A stretch of DNA of 64,000 bases from Sweltsa coloradensis (Eukaryota; Arthropoda; Insecta; Plecoptera; Chloroperlidae), in the NCBI GenBank assembly GCA_024449915.1, contig JAMZAV010000158.1, positions 620,001 to 684,000 on the forward strand. Reading direction: 5' to 3'. Below are positions 48,360 to 63,220 of this stretch, in pieces. The notes beneath the pieces were generated by a model. The model made no database searches. It was not told the origin of the DNA and saw only the letters and a program-made list of their open reading frames with translations. The translations under genes and the position numbers were made by a program. Each line of letters begins with the position of its first letter. The first letter of the stretch is position 1.

Positions 48360-48389
48360 CTTCTGCATGGACGAGACGTTGAAGAGCTG
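48360..48389 (-). CDS. Candidate 30-bp microexon (QLFNVSSMQK)
   Basis: On the minus strand TTATTTATTTTCAAG precedes CAGCTCTTCAACGTCTCG and the exon ends AAG|GTAAGG, a strong donor. The 30 bases are GC- and GC3-rich in AT-rich surroundings and read QLFNVSSMQK in phase 0. A NAG/NAG tandem acceptor could shorten it by one codon. Phase 0 fits the coiled-coil SoxD exon (or 14968-15091) and also the 41581 acceptor of the candidate GPI-protein exon, so its gene is unresolved. It is too short to identify by sequence. Confidence 0.4.
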
Positions 48390-49298
48390 CTTGAAAATAA
48401 ATAAATAACACAATTATTATATATTTTTACTCCGACATTCTTAACACAGGAAAAACTCGTTCCAACAACGACGACGTAATCTCACATCTACATGTAATTA
48501 ATGATCAGACTGCAACTATATGTATGTTTTAGTTAGCCGGGGGGAAAAGGTTATTTTATATTGTATTGCCAAGAAGGCGCCGCGAATGATCAGTGTATTA
48601 ATGAAGGAACACGAAATCCAGGCAATTAGCTCTTGGTTGCAGGAGTCTCCACATCAGCTAACGACCTCTGTTAAAAGTCTCGCCCCATCTAACTCTGAAT
48701 TGTTATTCCTACGTTCACAACAAACTAAATTAGTTTCGCCGGCAATGTGGATCTTCCAATGCTGGGAAAGATGGGCCAAGCGACCGAGATTAATAATAAA
48801 GTTATCCTACTATAATCTTGCCCGAGCTTTGGATGCAGGTTATGCAAGTTATTGTGGGTAGGTAGATGGACGGGAGCCAACACGAACAACGCGGTTTGTA
48901 GGCCTAGCACGTTACATTATGGCCATATCTAAGAGATGCGGTTGTAGGGTTAGTTTGGAACAGGCGTAGATTAAAACAATGGGGGTATTACACAAACACG
49001 TTTCAAGTGTAGGGGTTAACTGTGACCAGTCTGGGTCTAGTTCAAACGCATTTGTATTTTTTGTTTTTTTCTTGAGAGTAAACCGAATCAATAGTTTGTC
49101 GATAAAGTGTATTTTACCTTAGGAACAAAAACTGTAATTTTCCTATGGTACGCAACCATTCTCAAGGAGTAACAAATACGTGAAAATTACCAAATTGTAT
49201 CGTTACTTTGTGAATAACGGCATAATCATTCGTACCAAAAATCCTTTCGACCTCCTAGCCAAATTGACGATTATCTACTGATGAAAACGTAAACATTC
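48390..49298. other. Intronic or intergenic DNA, nothing supported
   Basis: gggagccaacacga recurs at about 48006 and 48872, suggesting another SINE-related fragment near 48860-48900. Confidence 0.35.
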
Positions 49299-49460
49299 AG
49301 TACTATGCTAGCACTATGCTGGTAGTTTCCAAGACCTTGTCTCTTACATAGTACTATATGCTAGCACTTTGCTGGTAGTTTCCAAGACCTTGTCTCATCC
49401 TACATAGTACTATGCTAGCACTATGCTGGTAGTTTCCAAGCCCTTGTCTCATCCTTCAAC
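49299..49460. repeat. Three-copy tandem repeat, 51-56 bp units
   Basis: agtacta(ta)tgctagcac begins at 49299, 49350 and 49406, followed each time by tgctggtagtttccaag and ccttgtctc. Confidence 0.9.
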
Positions 49461-49498
49461 GCTCTCGCGAACCATCCAAGATGGCCGCCGCCAGTGCA
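49448..49498 (+). promoter_or_regulatory. TCTCGCGA and YY1-type motif pair
   Basis: CTCTCGCGAAC is followed 8 bases later by AAGATGGCCGCCGCC. TCTCGCGA and AAGATGGCGGC (YY1, usually on the sense strand just inside the transcript) are core-promoter motifs of housekeeping genes. An ATG in the second motif opens only 16 codons. No downstream exon was identified. Confidence 0.25.
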
Positions 49499-50374
49499 AT
49501 GTATAATAATCTTTATTGCGTAATATTTTGAGCACTAACCCGCAAGATTATAATGGAAGCCACTCATCATGTTTGAATCGACTCAAGCACTTATGAGTTG
49601 AAAACAATGTAGTTTTTTCGTTCCATCTGAGCCGAGGTCTTTGTGAGATCTGACGAGAGAAAAGCCAGACTATCCCTCTTGTGCTATCTCGAACTAAATT
49701 TAGAACAAAAGATTTGTATTGTATACTCTGCACCCATAAGCTCGCGCATAAATCACTTCACAAGAGCAATAGCGAGCAAGAAGAAATATGGACTCGATCC
49801 TTCACTCAAATGGAAATTTCGTAAACAAATGTTTTTCTGCTAAAATTTCTTTAGAGTGGAGGTGTTTTGTTTTGGGTTTTGAGGGCACTTCTTCCAGCTC
49901 GCGTTAGCCTGTGGTATAGCAGGATGAATGAATGGGTTAGCTGGATAATAGAGGGACGGATGGATGGTATTCATATTTTCTTGTGCTTTAGACCTACTTT
50001 GTCCCTTGTGTTTTACTAAAAAACACAAATCATCTCCTACACGATGAAACCCTATACAGTCCCCTACACCAAGACGAAGATACGAAACTAAACATAATAT
50101 TGTGTGGTATGCGGGGATGTATTGGTAAATTACATGACCATTATAGAGTCTATAAAGTAAGTCTTCTTCAGGTTCATATTAAATAAATACACATGCCGTA
50201 TCTGCTACGAGTCCACTGATACAGATGAAACACCCAAAACCCATGAGAAATTAACGGGGGGGGGGGGGGGGGGGGGAAGTAGCACATCTTGCCTTGACTG
50301 GCATTATTTGCCACTCGTACAAAACGAGAAGATTATCAAAGTACTTTTCAAATAGAAGCTTCACTCTTTATTAT
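49499..50374. other. Intronic or intergenic DNA with G21 run
   Basis: Contains G21 at 50256-50276. No gene was recognised. Confidence 0.4.
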
Positions 50375-50968
50375 AACATAAGTAGGGAGAGGATGTTCAG
50401 GACACCTCCTTTTTTCTATTGGTAAATACATGCCTGGGAAAGTGTTAGGGATGTCAAAAATATGCATTTTATTTTGCCTTAAAATGCCTATTTACATCAT
50501 TTCATGAGTAAAGGTCCTTTTTGCGCATATTTAAGGTACTATTGTCCTATTTTGATATAATTTGCTAAAACGGATGCAAACGTGCGAGTGTGAGTGCAGT
50601 GTCGAGCTTGCCACATTAATGGGCCAAGCATACGCAATGATTTGTTTGTTGTCGAATACTGTAACCTGGGATGAGTCAGAGATGTTTGGGGAGCGGGATG
50701 GCGTTTTTCTTAAATGTGAAATAAAATTAAAATGTTAAAATTATGTTTTTAACTTTTCATCTTGTGTTTATATATCGACAAAACTATCCCCCCCTCCCTC
50801 TCCATGAAAATATATAGGTGTAACTGTAACAAAACATTACTGAAAGTAATGAAAACAAAAGAATTCGATTTAATACAATAGGTCCTTTTTTTGTGTGTTT
50901 TAAAGGTACTATTTGCCTGCCTTTTTCTCACTTTGAAAGGTCCTGAACATCCGCTCCCTAAACATAAG
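50375..50968. mobile_element. hAT-type MITE with 8-bp target duplication
   Basis: The element is 50383-50960 (578 bp). Ends are TAGGGAGAGGATGTTCAGGA and, inverted, TAGGGAGCGGATGTTCAGGA (one mismatch in 20), flanked by perfect AACATAAG at 50375-50382 and 50961-50968. The interior has inverted aggtcctttttt / aggtactattgcct-like subterminal motifs and no ORF of note. Different sequence from the 8-kb element, so a second hAT family. Confidence 0.9.
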
Positions 50969-53900
50969 GTATGAGATCATTGTAATTTATGGAGATGTCT
51001 ATTTTGGAAAAATTACTTTTAAAAGCAAAATAAATTTAATTTACAAATATATGAAATAGTGTACATTGTTAAAATAATGTGAATACCTGGTAAAGCATGC
51101 ACTAAGCCACTGTTCTTGAAAATTATTTCTAATCTTAATTTCCTTCAAATGCTCGTCGTAGATTTGTTCCTAAAGACTCTACATAACGAGTTCCTTCTTA
51201 ATTTAGACTCCGTCATGTCAACAAGAGTTTTAAGCCCGTGCATAATCGTACACGAGTGATAACACGGGAAAGCCAACGGGCGGAAAAGCCGGGGGCTTCG
51301 GAAAACTTTTCCGTAAAGTCGCGAGCCGAGATGAAAAGTTATTACCTCTGCTACGAAGATTCCGTTTGTGTGTTTGTTTGTCGTCAGATTAAATATCATT
51401 GAATCTTGATTAATCAAAGGACAGTTCAGTGCTGGCTGCCTCCGAGTGGAATTAAATCAAGAACATAATAAAGAAGTAAAGCTAATATTAACACAAACTA
51501 TCTAACCAGTATTGAGTTCGTTCGAGTTATGTTAATCAAGTCTATTTAGCTAATTTGATTTTACTTCAAGTTATTATATTTGAGTTTTATCTCATTAAGT
51601 TTCGCTGCTCCTGTAACCGTGATGCAACAACACGCAAACATGCAGCGGTGGAATGTATAAAGCTTCAGATGGAAGATGGGGATTCACGATTCATAGATTA
51701 TAATTAGTATTAAATTAAGATATTTCAATCTGTTCTTGTTCTGCAAAGATACACACAAACATTTCGTTTTCTTCAAAGGACGACAAACAAAGATTATTTA
51801 CCTACATCAGGGGTCGAGAAGTAAATTGCGTGTGGGGCCACTTCCCGCGGATCTGATCATATTAAAATGAGGGGTCTCCCCGGATGTCACTTCTCGCCTC
51901 AGTACAAGAAATCCATCATCCTATTCCTATTGAAGGTTCATATCGAGGATGTTTCATCTGATTTCACTTGTTCACTGTGTTCACTCTCGAGAAAGACGTT
52001 TCGCATAATATGTAGATCCGAACAGAACGCACATGTGAATCGCAATCTTACGGCTGCCTATTACTGACCCCTTACTCCTCATATACTCACTCAGATATCA
52101 CGCGTTCACACGCACGAGATTGTAGTAATTCATTTGTTACGGAAAGTTAGTAAGGTTTATTAATTGTTACTGTTTACTACTCCGAATTAGGCGTTGTAAC
52201 CATAGCTCAAAATGAGTAAACACCATCATACTTTTGCTACTTGAAATGAATGTAATTATGCTAATGCTGATGTGTGGATGAGGTTCTGTATAGCAATTCT
52301 ATGCCAAATGTGCAAACTTTCGCCCATGTGTGCATTTCCTCGTTTGACAATCGCGTTCTTCTGTTCTCGTGATAAACCTTGGAATGCTCCGAGTGTCTGT
52401 CTGTCTATCTGTCTATCCTCCACACAACGGCCTATGTACGTCCGTCTTCCGGCCCGCGGTGCGAGGCTCAAGAATGGACGGCCACAGCACAACCGCCATC
52501 TTTATTCTCTAGGGAACCAAGTTTGAAGGCGGAAGGAAATTGGTTCTCTCTGGTCTCAGCGCCCATAAGAATTAGCATGGTACGAAAATGTAACTCGCCG
52601 TATCTTTGACTCGCGCAAAAAAAACTAAACCAATAACATCACAAGAGGCATAATTCTGTTTAAGAAGATGATGGCATTCACTTTGCTCGAAAGACGCAAA
52701 CCTAAATTCAAACTATTATGAGTTAAATGGACCCCTGTTTGCGCGCTGTCGCAAATGTACTCTGACTGAGCGTCAACCTAAGCGAGACGCAGCCACGTTG
52801 TGTGCAGCTGTGGCATCCTCGCATACCACTCGCCTGTCCATGGTTGCTAAATGTACTTCGCATTCAAGATTTTGTTGGCACATTAAAGGATATTTTATTA
52901 GTAATGTATAATCTAGTACCACCCAGTGACCTCACAGTAGCCACAAAGCAAGTCGGATACCAAAATGTTATGCTGATGCCACGGACAAAATGTTTTTACG
53001 TATTTTTTCATGAGCAGTTTGGAAGGTTTGGCAACAGTGTAAATGTAGAGTTCACTTCAACTCAAAACAAATGTCATTAATATTTATGATAGAGCAGAGT
53101 TATGTATATCCACGCAAAGAGGAAAGATTATAGTTTCTTATAGTATGAATATATTTCCGGTCCGTGGTCGGGTTCTCGCGCTATCGCTTACGAAACATTT
53201 AGCACGGGTTAATCGCCTATACCACGCTGACCGGAGAGAACCAGACAACGCCCACTTAGGTTCCCTCCTTCTGTTTTGGAGAAGCGTGGCTTGGCTTGGG
53301 AGTAACAGCAACGCAATGAAGAGGGCACGGGAAGAGGGTGAACAGTTTTAAGTGGTTGATGATACATCGAAAATTTTCAACTATAGGAATATTATATAAA
53401 ATACTAAACTAATACGACTTTGAGTTACATCTACAATAATGTTAGTCCACAGGGGCGCTAACAATTTTACACGTAAACAAACATGCAAGAATCGCACATA
53501 GTCAAGTATTTAAAAAATATACTTTAATTTATTTAGTGTAATTAAAAAAAATTGTTTTGCACGCAGTTTAAAATAAATGTGACAAAATTTTCTAAATCAT
53601 TTCATTGTAGACAACTACATAATTCCTGAAATTCTAACTCGGGAAAATCCTACTAAGATTAGGCTCGCCATTACATAAAACAATATGCCCCGGCTTCGTA
53701 ATAGACGGTATAATGCCATTACATTGCGTAAACGCGATTACATTGCACTTCATTATAAATAATTTCTACAACATAGAAAGTGCGGTGATGTACTGCTGCA
53801 ACTCGATTACACAAGAGTAAAGATGAAGATATGCTCGATTTCGCCTGAACTCTAAAACAATTTAAACTCACAGCACGAAAAAACTTATTTCTTTGATTAC

Positions 53901-53991
53901 CTCTCTTTTGAATATCTTATGGAATAAAGTATTACATTTAGAGCCGTGCATGGTATGCATATAATTGATCTCCGCTTCGGTTACTGTACGC
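50969..53991. other. Intronic or intergenic DNA, little recognised
   Basis: CAGGGGTCGAGAAGTAAATT at 51807-51826 resembles a hAT terminus, with an inverted cacttctcgcc at about 51887, perhaps a remnant. A GTCT/ATCT run lies at 52396-52416. No supported gene. Confidence 0.4.
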
Positions 53992-54158
53992 GTTGTGTGG
54001 CCCTACATTGCACCGTCTTGTCGCTGGGTGCACCTTGCACCAAAGAGCCCCCTACTCCCTGCACTCTAGACGTTTGTGTGCATGTGTGTTGTGTGGCCCT
54101 ACACTGCACCGTCTTGTCTCTGGGTGCACCTTGCACCAGAGCCCCCTACTCCCTGCAC
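53992..54158. repeat. 96-bp tandem duplication
   Basis: gttgtgtggccctac starts at 53992 and 54088. Each copy has caccgtcttgtc, the inverted pair GGTGCA/TGCACC and gccccctactccctgcac. Confidence 0.9.
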
Positions 54159-55816
54159 CGTAACAAACCGAACACAGATGGCGTACGTCACCGCTCAAAG
54201 GACGAGTTATGGCCACATAACGCGTCACAAGTTAATTTAAGTGATTTATTGACTAGAATACTTCAAGAGACAATAAGAACGTATAATGGCTTTGTAAATA
54301 GAAGAGTGAAATTTTTGTGTCACTTTTCATGCCAGAGCTTCAAAATGAGTTATTCATTTTGAAAATGAACAATGAGTCGCTAAGGCTAATATTAAAGTTG
54401 GCTTCGAGTATGGACGGGCTGCCTCGGAATTACAAAGAGAATTTTAACAATTAATGTCAGCGAGACAATGTTTTATTTATACTTAATAAATGCTCGCTTA
54501 TTATGAAACTTGTAGTTGTTTGCGGTTAGTATTAGCTAAAACACAAGCCACTGGCGTCACCAATTTCAAATTTGCAACACAGAAATAGGTGCTTTATAAT
54601 CAGTTACACGAAAATATTGTATGCTTTGTTATAGTTAATAGACGTAACAAATTAAATTTAACTTTTCGTATGAATGTGTACTGAGAATAGCATTGAGGAG
54701 ACACACTTGACAAATAATACAAATTCGTAATTCAGAAAAAAAAATGGCTGAATATAGTTTTATGTAGCAATTTTTATACACAATAACGTGCATTAAATAA
54801 CAGTCATAATATAAAACTTGGTACACACATATTTCTTGCCTACAAAGTATGTAATGTGAGGGCTCATAAAAACTTGCAAAGGAGTTAGATTATTTTTTAG
54901 AAGTAGTTGTTTGATGCAGATTCTAAATTCTTCGCAAATAATTTTTAAAAAATTAAAAAAAGTCACTAAAAAAACCATAACTTGATAGTTATTTGGATAA
55001 ATCCGCTTACAAGGATTATAAAGATAATATCAACATGTTTTGCATGTATGAATTCCGAAAACATTTCTGTATACGAGTTTATCATTTATAATCACTTTAT
55101 ATCCGGCAACGTTTACATTAGCTCCACGGCTTTGTAAATTAATAATACAGTCCATACGCGCTGGCTGAAATCAAAGCACTATAGACAATACTGTGCTAAT
55201 TCCCCGACCTGGTAATAAGCCGCGTGGCAGTGCTGTATACGGTTTAGCTGTTCCATAGTCCCATAATGCGGTTCGTTTGTTTGTTCGCGTTTGTGTTAGC
55301 TCCAGTAATGATACACATTAGTACAGACGGACTAATCAGAACTAGTTAACCCTTGCTTTGTTGGGTGTCACAATACGCAGGCGCCTCACAAACACAATAT
55401 CCGAGCATCATACTCATTTCCGGCCGCGTGATGGCTAATTCTGCAGGGTCACAATTAATAAACTCCGAGTAGATACTGATTTAATTTGGGAACATTTCAA
55501 ATGAATAGAACAGTACACATTTTAACATGTAACCTATATATACACACACAACGATAATGTAAAATACAAAATTTAGATTATATAATTAATGTTAAATTTG
55601 AAGTCTATTTTAACATTATCCAAGTGACCACCACAACACATTTTATTGGCGTGCACGAGACATTTTCAATAAGCTATTTATCTACGGATTTCAGTAGCAA
55701 TAATTATATTTAAAAAATGACTTCTTTCATAAAATATATAAAATAATAAAATTAATCCATCATAAGGAAAAGTGTATAATTGTTAAGATTAGCCGGAACC
55801 TCATTTCCTTGGTAAA
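54159..55816. other. AT-rich DNA, nothing recognised
   Basis: No exon, RNA gene or mobile element was identified. Confidence 0.45.
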
Positions 55817-59112
<3,296 letters not shown>

Positions 59113-60001
59113 TTCACCCCCTAAATTTACCATTTCCCCCCCCCCCTATCCGTTATTAATTCGTATCAAAATGACATATTGCACACTATTTACAGTCTTT
59201 TATTTTAATTCATTGCAATTTAATTTTGGTCTGCACTTTATTTTTTAAACATAAAAAAGTGGCACTAAATTATTGAAAATCGCAACAAAAATCATCCTCG
59301 AAATGATTCATCTGTGGAGTCTACACGCGTGCAATCCAAGCTCCATAGGGTCTAGAGGGAAACTATATGTGCAAACAACTAAACAATCCCATTCTAAATC
59401 AAAGCCCCTACAGCATTATCACAATAATCCGCCGACCACAAGGCATTCATTCTAAAACCCGTAGGGTATATAACATACCACTAAATAAATATAAATAAAC
59501 CAAAACGTATTATAAATATTTAGCTTGCGCAAGAGTGGATGTTTCATTTGTGGGTTGGGGGTAATAATGGGCGTAAAATCATAACGTCGCAATGGAGGCT
59601 CCACCACAGAGGGTTGGATTCCATTGATGATTGCGGGGCAAAGCGGATCGGAGCCCACTCATTAGCAGCAGAGAGACGAAGCATCATAATCGCTCTCTGT
59701 CTATATTATACCGTGCACACTGTTTGTCATTATGCTGGCTTAAAATTGCAATTCAAATGGATGTGTGGGTTTGTTTTATTTTAATTTCTGTTTGATGACA
59801 TCAAAGGGAGCACCCCCTCCCCTCTCCCCCAGCAATCGTTTTACAAATACAAGGATATATAGGGTGGGTATTACGAGTAATTATGATTTGTAATATCAAT
59901 AGAAATGTTGAGAACTATACCAACGCAATGGACCGCTTATTTCTTAGAAAACGGAGGCTTAAGTTTGCGGTGCCTTTTGTTAATTTCACTGTCGATAAAA
60001 C

Positions 60002-60004
<3 letters not shown>
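59113..60004. other. AT-rich DNA, nothing recognised
   Basis: No exon, repeat family or element was identified. Confidence 0.4.
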
Positions 60005-60051
<47 letters not shown>

Positions 60052-60071
60052 AGAGAGAGAGAGGGGGGGGG
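60005..60071. repeat. (GA)n microsatellite with G-runs
   Basis: About 20 GA units, G6, more GA, then G10. Confidence 0.95.
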
Positions 60072-61492
60072 GAAATTCTGTGTATAGGCTTAGAATGAAG
60101 CAGCCGTTTAGTCTATAAGGAACAATCTGCGTACAGGACGCACCTCCAACGTTGCAATTAAGCAGCTTCCGCGCGGTGAGTATCGTTTGCTGAGCGACTT
60201 ATGTGGCAACACTGCGTGTATTATGTCGCACAACGTTGCCATGACGCGTCGGCCGACAACTGAGAGGTCGCGATTGTGGAGGGGGAATTGCAACACCGCG
60301 TTTCGAGAGATCGAACAATGATAAGTTACACACTGCACTCGCAAAGTGTGGTACAAACCAGAGTCGATAAAGAGGGGAACCTTCTTTATCGACTTTGGTA
60401 CAAACAGACGAGGAAAAGGCAGATTAATGCTAGGTGAACATAGAAGGTTAACGAGAAGCAAGCAGCGTCTTTGTTTACGAAGATACATGCTAGGGTGGGA
60501 TTATTTAAATAATTTTCTATGGGCGACACAATCGCTGTAACATCTTCATGACGACGAACCATGGAGGATAGACAAAGCCGGTTGAACAAACATGGCGCTG
60601 AGACCGAGACCGAGAGAGTACAAGGCGGAGTCTAAGTAAAGTGAGCCTAATTGTTTGTCGTTTGTTTTCCTCCACTCAAGCGCAATGCTTTAATCTAAGA
60701 TCCTCCTCAGACTAACAACACTAACGACTCGGCAACAGGGGTGGGTAACATTGCATTCGGCCACGGCGAGACGGTATTGACCGGGAGCTTGGAAATAGGT
60801 TGGCGATCAAGTTTAAAACAAACCAAGTTGATATAATCGTCAGCGCGGTGAATGTGAATGTGAAATGAGTTGATTCGAAGTGAGTACCAGTTTTATGAAG
60901 AAAATAACAATTAACATATTAAAATTGTATCAATTATTGTGTTATAAGTTGGAATACATTAGACAATTTAAATAAAATAACAATTTTGAGTTTGCAGTGT
61001 TTATGATAAAACCAAGTAGTTAAAACGCGTCAACCACTAGGTCATAACCTATTAAATGGTCAAATAATGGTCGTGCACTTGTATGCATTTTGAACTATAT
61101 TTGACAATCACAAACATGTAGTAAGTATCAACAGATTTAATTCTTGTTATTAACTCCATAACCTTTGACAAAACGAAACACAAGCTTCTTATATTTTTAC
61201 ACGAATGTTAGGAAATCAGAACTGTCATATATATAAAAAAAAAACATCTGATGGGATGACACATATTCCACGTTTAAATCCAAATTAGGCACAAATGTAT
61301 TGTGTGATTTTCAATGTTGGTTGTTGGTTCACTCATTTCCCCGTGCTAAAACAAACTAAAAGCAGCTAGGTAGGTCTATTGAATTTGAAGCCAGGCCAAC
61401 CAACTGGACTACAGCGGCAACCTGTAAGTAAATTTTGTCTTAACTTGTAATTTTTATTGTGCATCATTGCAGGTCAAAAAATTCACATTTTT
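60072..61492. other. Moderately GC-rich DNA, no supported exon
   Basis: Plus-strand donor-like CGCG|GTGAGTATC near 60176 and GAA|GTGAGTACC near 60880 occur, and an ATG in good context near 60560 opens 24 codons, but no consistent gene model follows. A 15-bp stem (agtcgataaaga / tctttatcgact) lies at about 60361-60394. Confidence 0.3.
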
Positions 61493-62896
61493 TTGAATGA
61501 GCGTAGCGAGCGAAGCAAAGATTCCATTTCAACTAGGAAAACGCTAAAGTCCCGCCGCGTTGATGGATGAGCGTTTTGTAAAGTTTTTAGTTTGAGTGGG
61601 ACCACTTTTCCTTTGCAAGTGCTTTTTAAATGCATTGTAGGTGATTGTTGTCGAGTTTCTAATGTTACTTGTTATTATAAACCTCAAAAAAAACTCATAT
61701 CAAAACCTTTATCTATGGATTCTGGCTAACTTTTTCAACTTATTTTTTCAAAAGGTACTACATCACCATAACCTTAATGTTCATGTGAAATGTGAACGTT
61801 GTTGCCCCACCCGTTTTGGTCAGAATCGGCCCAAATGTCACGAAAATATCGCACTAAAAATCGAAAAAAATCGTAAAAGTACGTTTTTTTTATGGGTTCT
61901 GGTTACCTTTTTCAACTTTTTTTTCACAAGGTACTACATCACCATAACCTTAATGTCCATGTAAAATATGAACTTTGTAGCCCCACCCGTTTGGTCAGAA
62001 TCGGCCCAAATGTCACGAAAATATCGCACTAAAAATCGAAAAAAATCGTAAAAGTGCGATATTCATGAGAAATATTTCTTCGATTGTACCCAAAAACGTG
62101 GCACGTCTAAGTTCAGAGATTTCGAAGGTCCTGTCAAATTTTCATCAAGATCGCTTATGCCGTTTGCCCGGAATCGTGCGAACAAACAGACAAAAAAACA
62201 AAAAAAAACAAAACAAAACAAACAAAAAAACATTGGAGCTAAATTTTTTGAGGGGTCAGTGAAATTGAAGTTTTCGCTTCGCTCGCTACGCTCGCTACGC
62301 TCATCCAACTACACTAGAGATAAAAATCCGGAATGTTTTTTTTTTTCTTTCTTTTTTTATATTTTTGTGTGTCTGTTAACACGATTCCGGCTAAACCGAT
62401 ACTCCAATTGCAATGAAATTTAATGGAGACCTTTGAAATCTCTGAACTTAGAACTGACACGTTTTTGAGCGCAATCGAAAAATTATTTCTCATAAAAATC
62501 GCAATTTTACGATTTTTTATTTAAAAAAAATTCTTGACTTATAACACCACATGCTTTATCCGATTGTAATGATTTTTATACAGAACCTTTATTTTATGAA
62601 TTAATATATTCGTGTGAAATTTGAGCGTAATCAAAATATTATTTCTCATAAAATTGCAGTTTTACGTTTTCTTTCGATTTTTTAAATTTCTTCGGCTTAT
62701 AACACCTACATGCTTTACTCGATTGTAATTATTTTTATACATAACCTTAATTTTGTGAATTGATATATTCGTGTGAAATTTGAGCGGAATCAAAAAATTA
62801 TTTCTCATGATAATCGCAATTTTACGCTTTTTTACGTTTAAAAAAAATACGCTCATCCAACAACGCGCCTGAAAAAGCGTTTGCGAAGCTTCCTAG
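61493..62896 (+). mobile_element. Helitron-like element, family I, split host copy
   Basis: Starts TTGAATGAGCG (61493), is interrupted after ccatttca at 61532, and resumes at 62309 with ctacactagagataaaaatcc. The join matches the uninterrupted family sequence at 5566-5590. It ends with the variant hairpin GCGTTTGCGAAGCTTCCTAG at 62896, the same terminus as at 4340 and 21323. Confidence 0.75.
61533..62308 (-). mobile_element. Helitron-like element, family II, nested in family I
   Basis: On the minus strand it begins TTGGATGAGCG at 62308 and ends GCGTTTTCCTAG at 61533, followed by TTGAAATGG of the host copy. Two internal tandem units. At most one extra T at the junction and no other duplication. 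Confidence 0.8.
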
Positions 62897-63200
62897 TTCA
62901 ATAACAATGACTCCTTCTCTAGTTCCCGGTGTAACTCGACCTGATATATCCAGCCATGATGAAATGACATGTCATGGTCACCCCTGTCTCTCAGCACACA
63001 GCCTTGCGAGAGACAAGGTAGAATGATAACACAAGAGAGTTGCATGCCAGCTTTGAGAGAAAGCCTAATGTGCCTCATAGAACCGCATTGAACGCAGTGA
63101 AGCTCGAGCTACTGTGCTCGGCGCTGTTTTCCGTTACAATCTGAATACAAGCAAATATAATGTTTTGAGAGAGATCTAGAGCCGGTTGTCTCCGAGCAGA
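62897..63200. other. Unassigned DNA right of the Helitron-like pair
   Basis: Mixed sequence with no recognised exon or repeat. Confidence 0.4.
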
Positions 63201-63220
63201 CCCCCCCCCCCCCCCCCCCC
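63201..63220. repeat. C20 homopolymer
   Basis: Twenty consecutive C. Confidence 0.9.

Noticed and set aside
53145..53351. 68-codon plus-strand frame with protein-like composition
   Set aside because: No splice sites, poly(A) signal or recognisable motif to separate it from chance.
60560..60631. Short ATG frame in good Kozak context with GTACAAGG after it
   Set aside because: Only 24 codons, weak donor, no downstream exon found.
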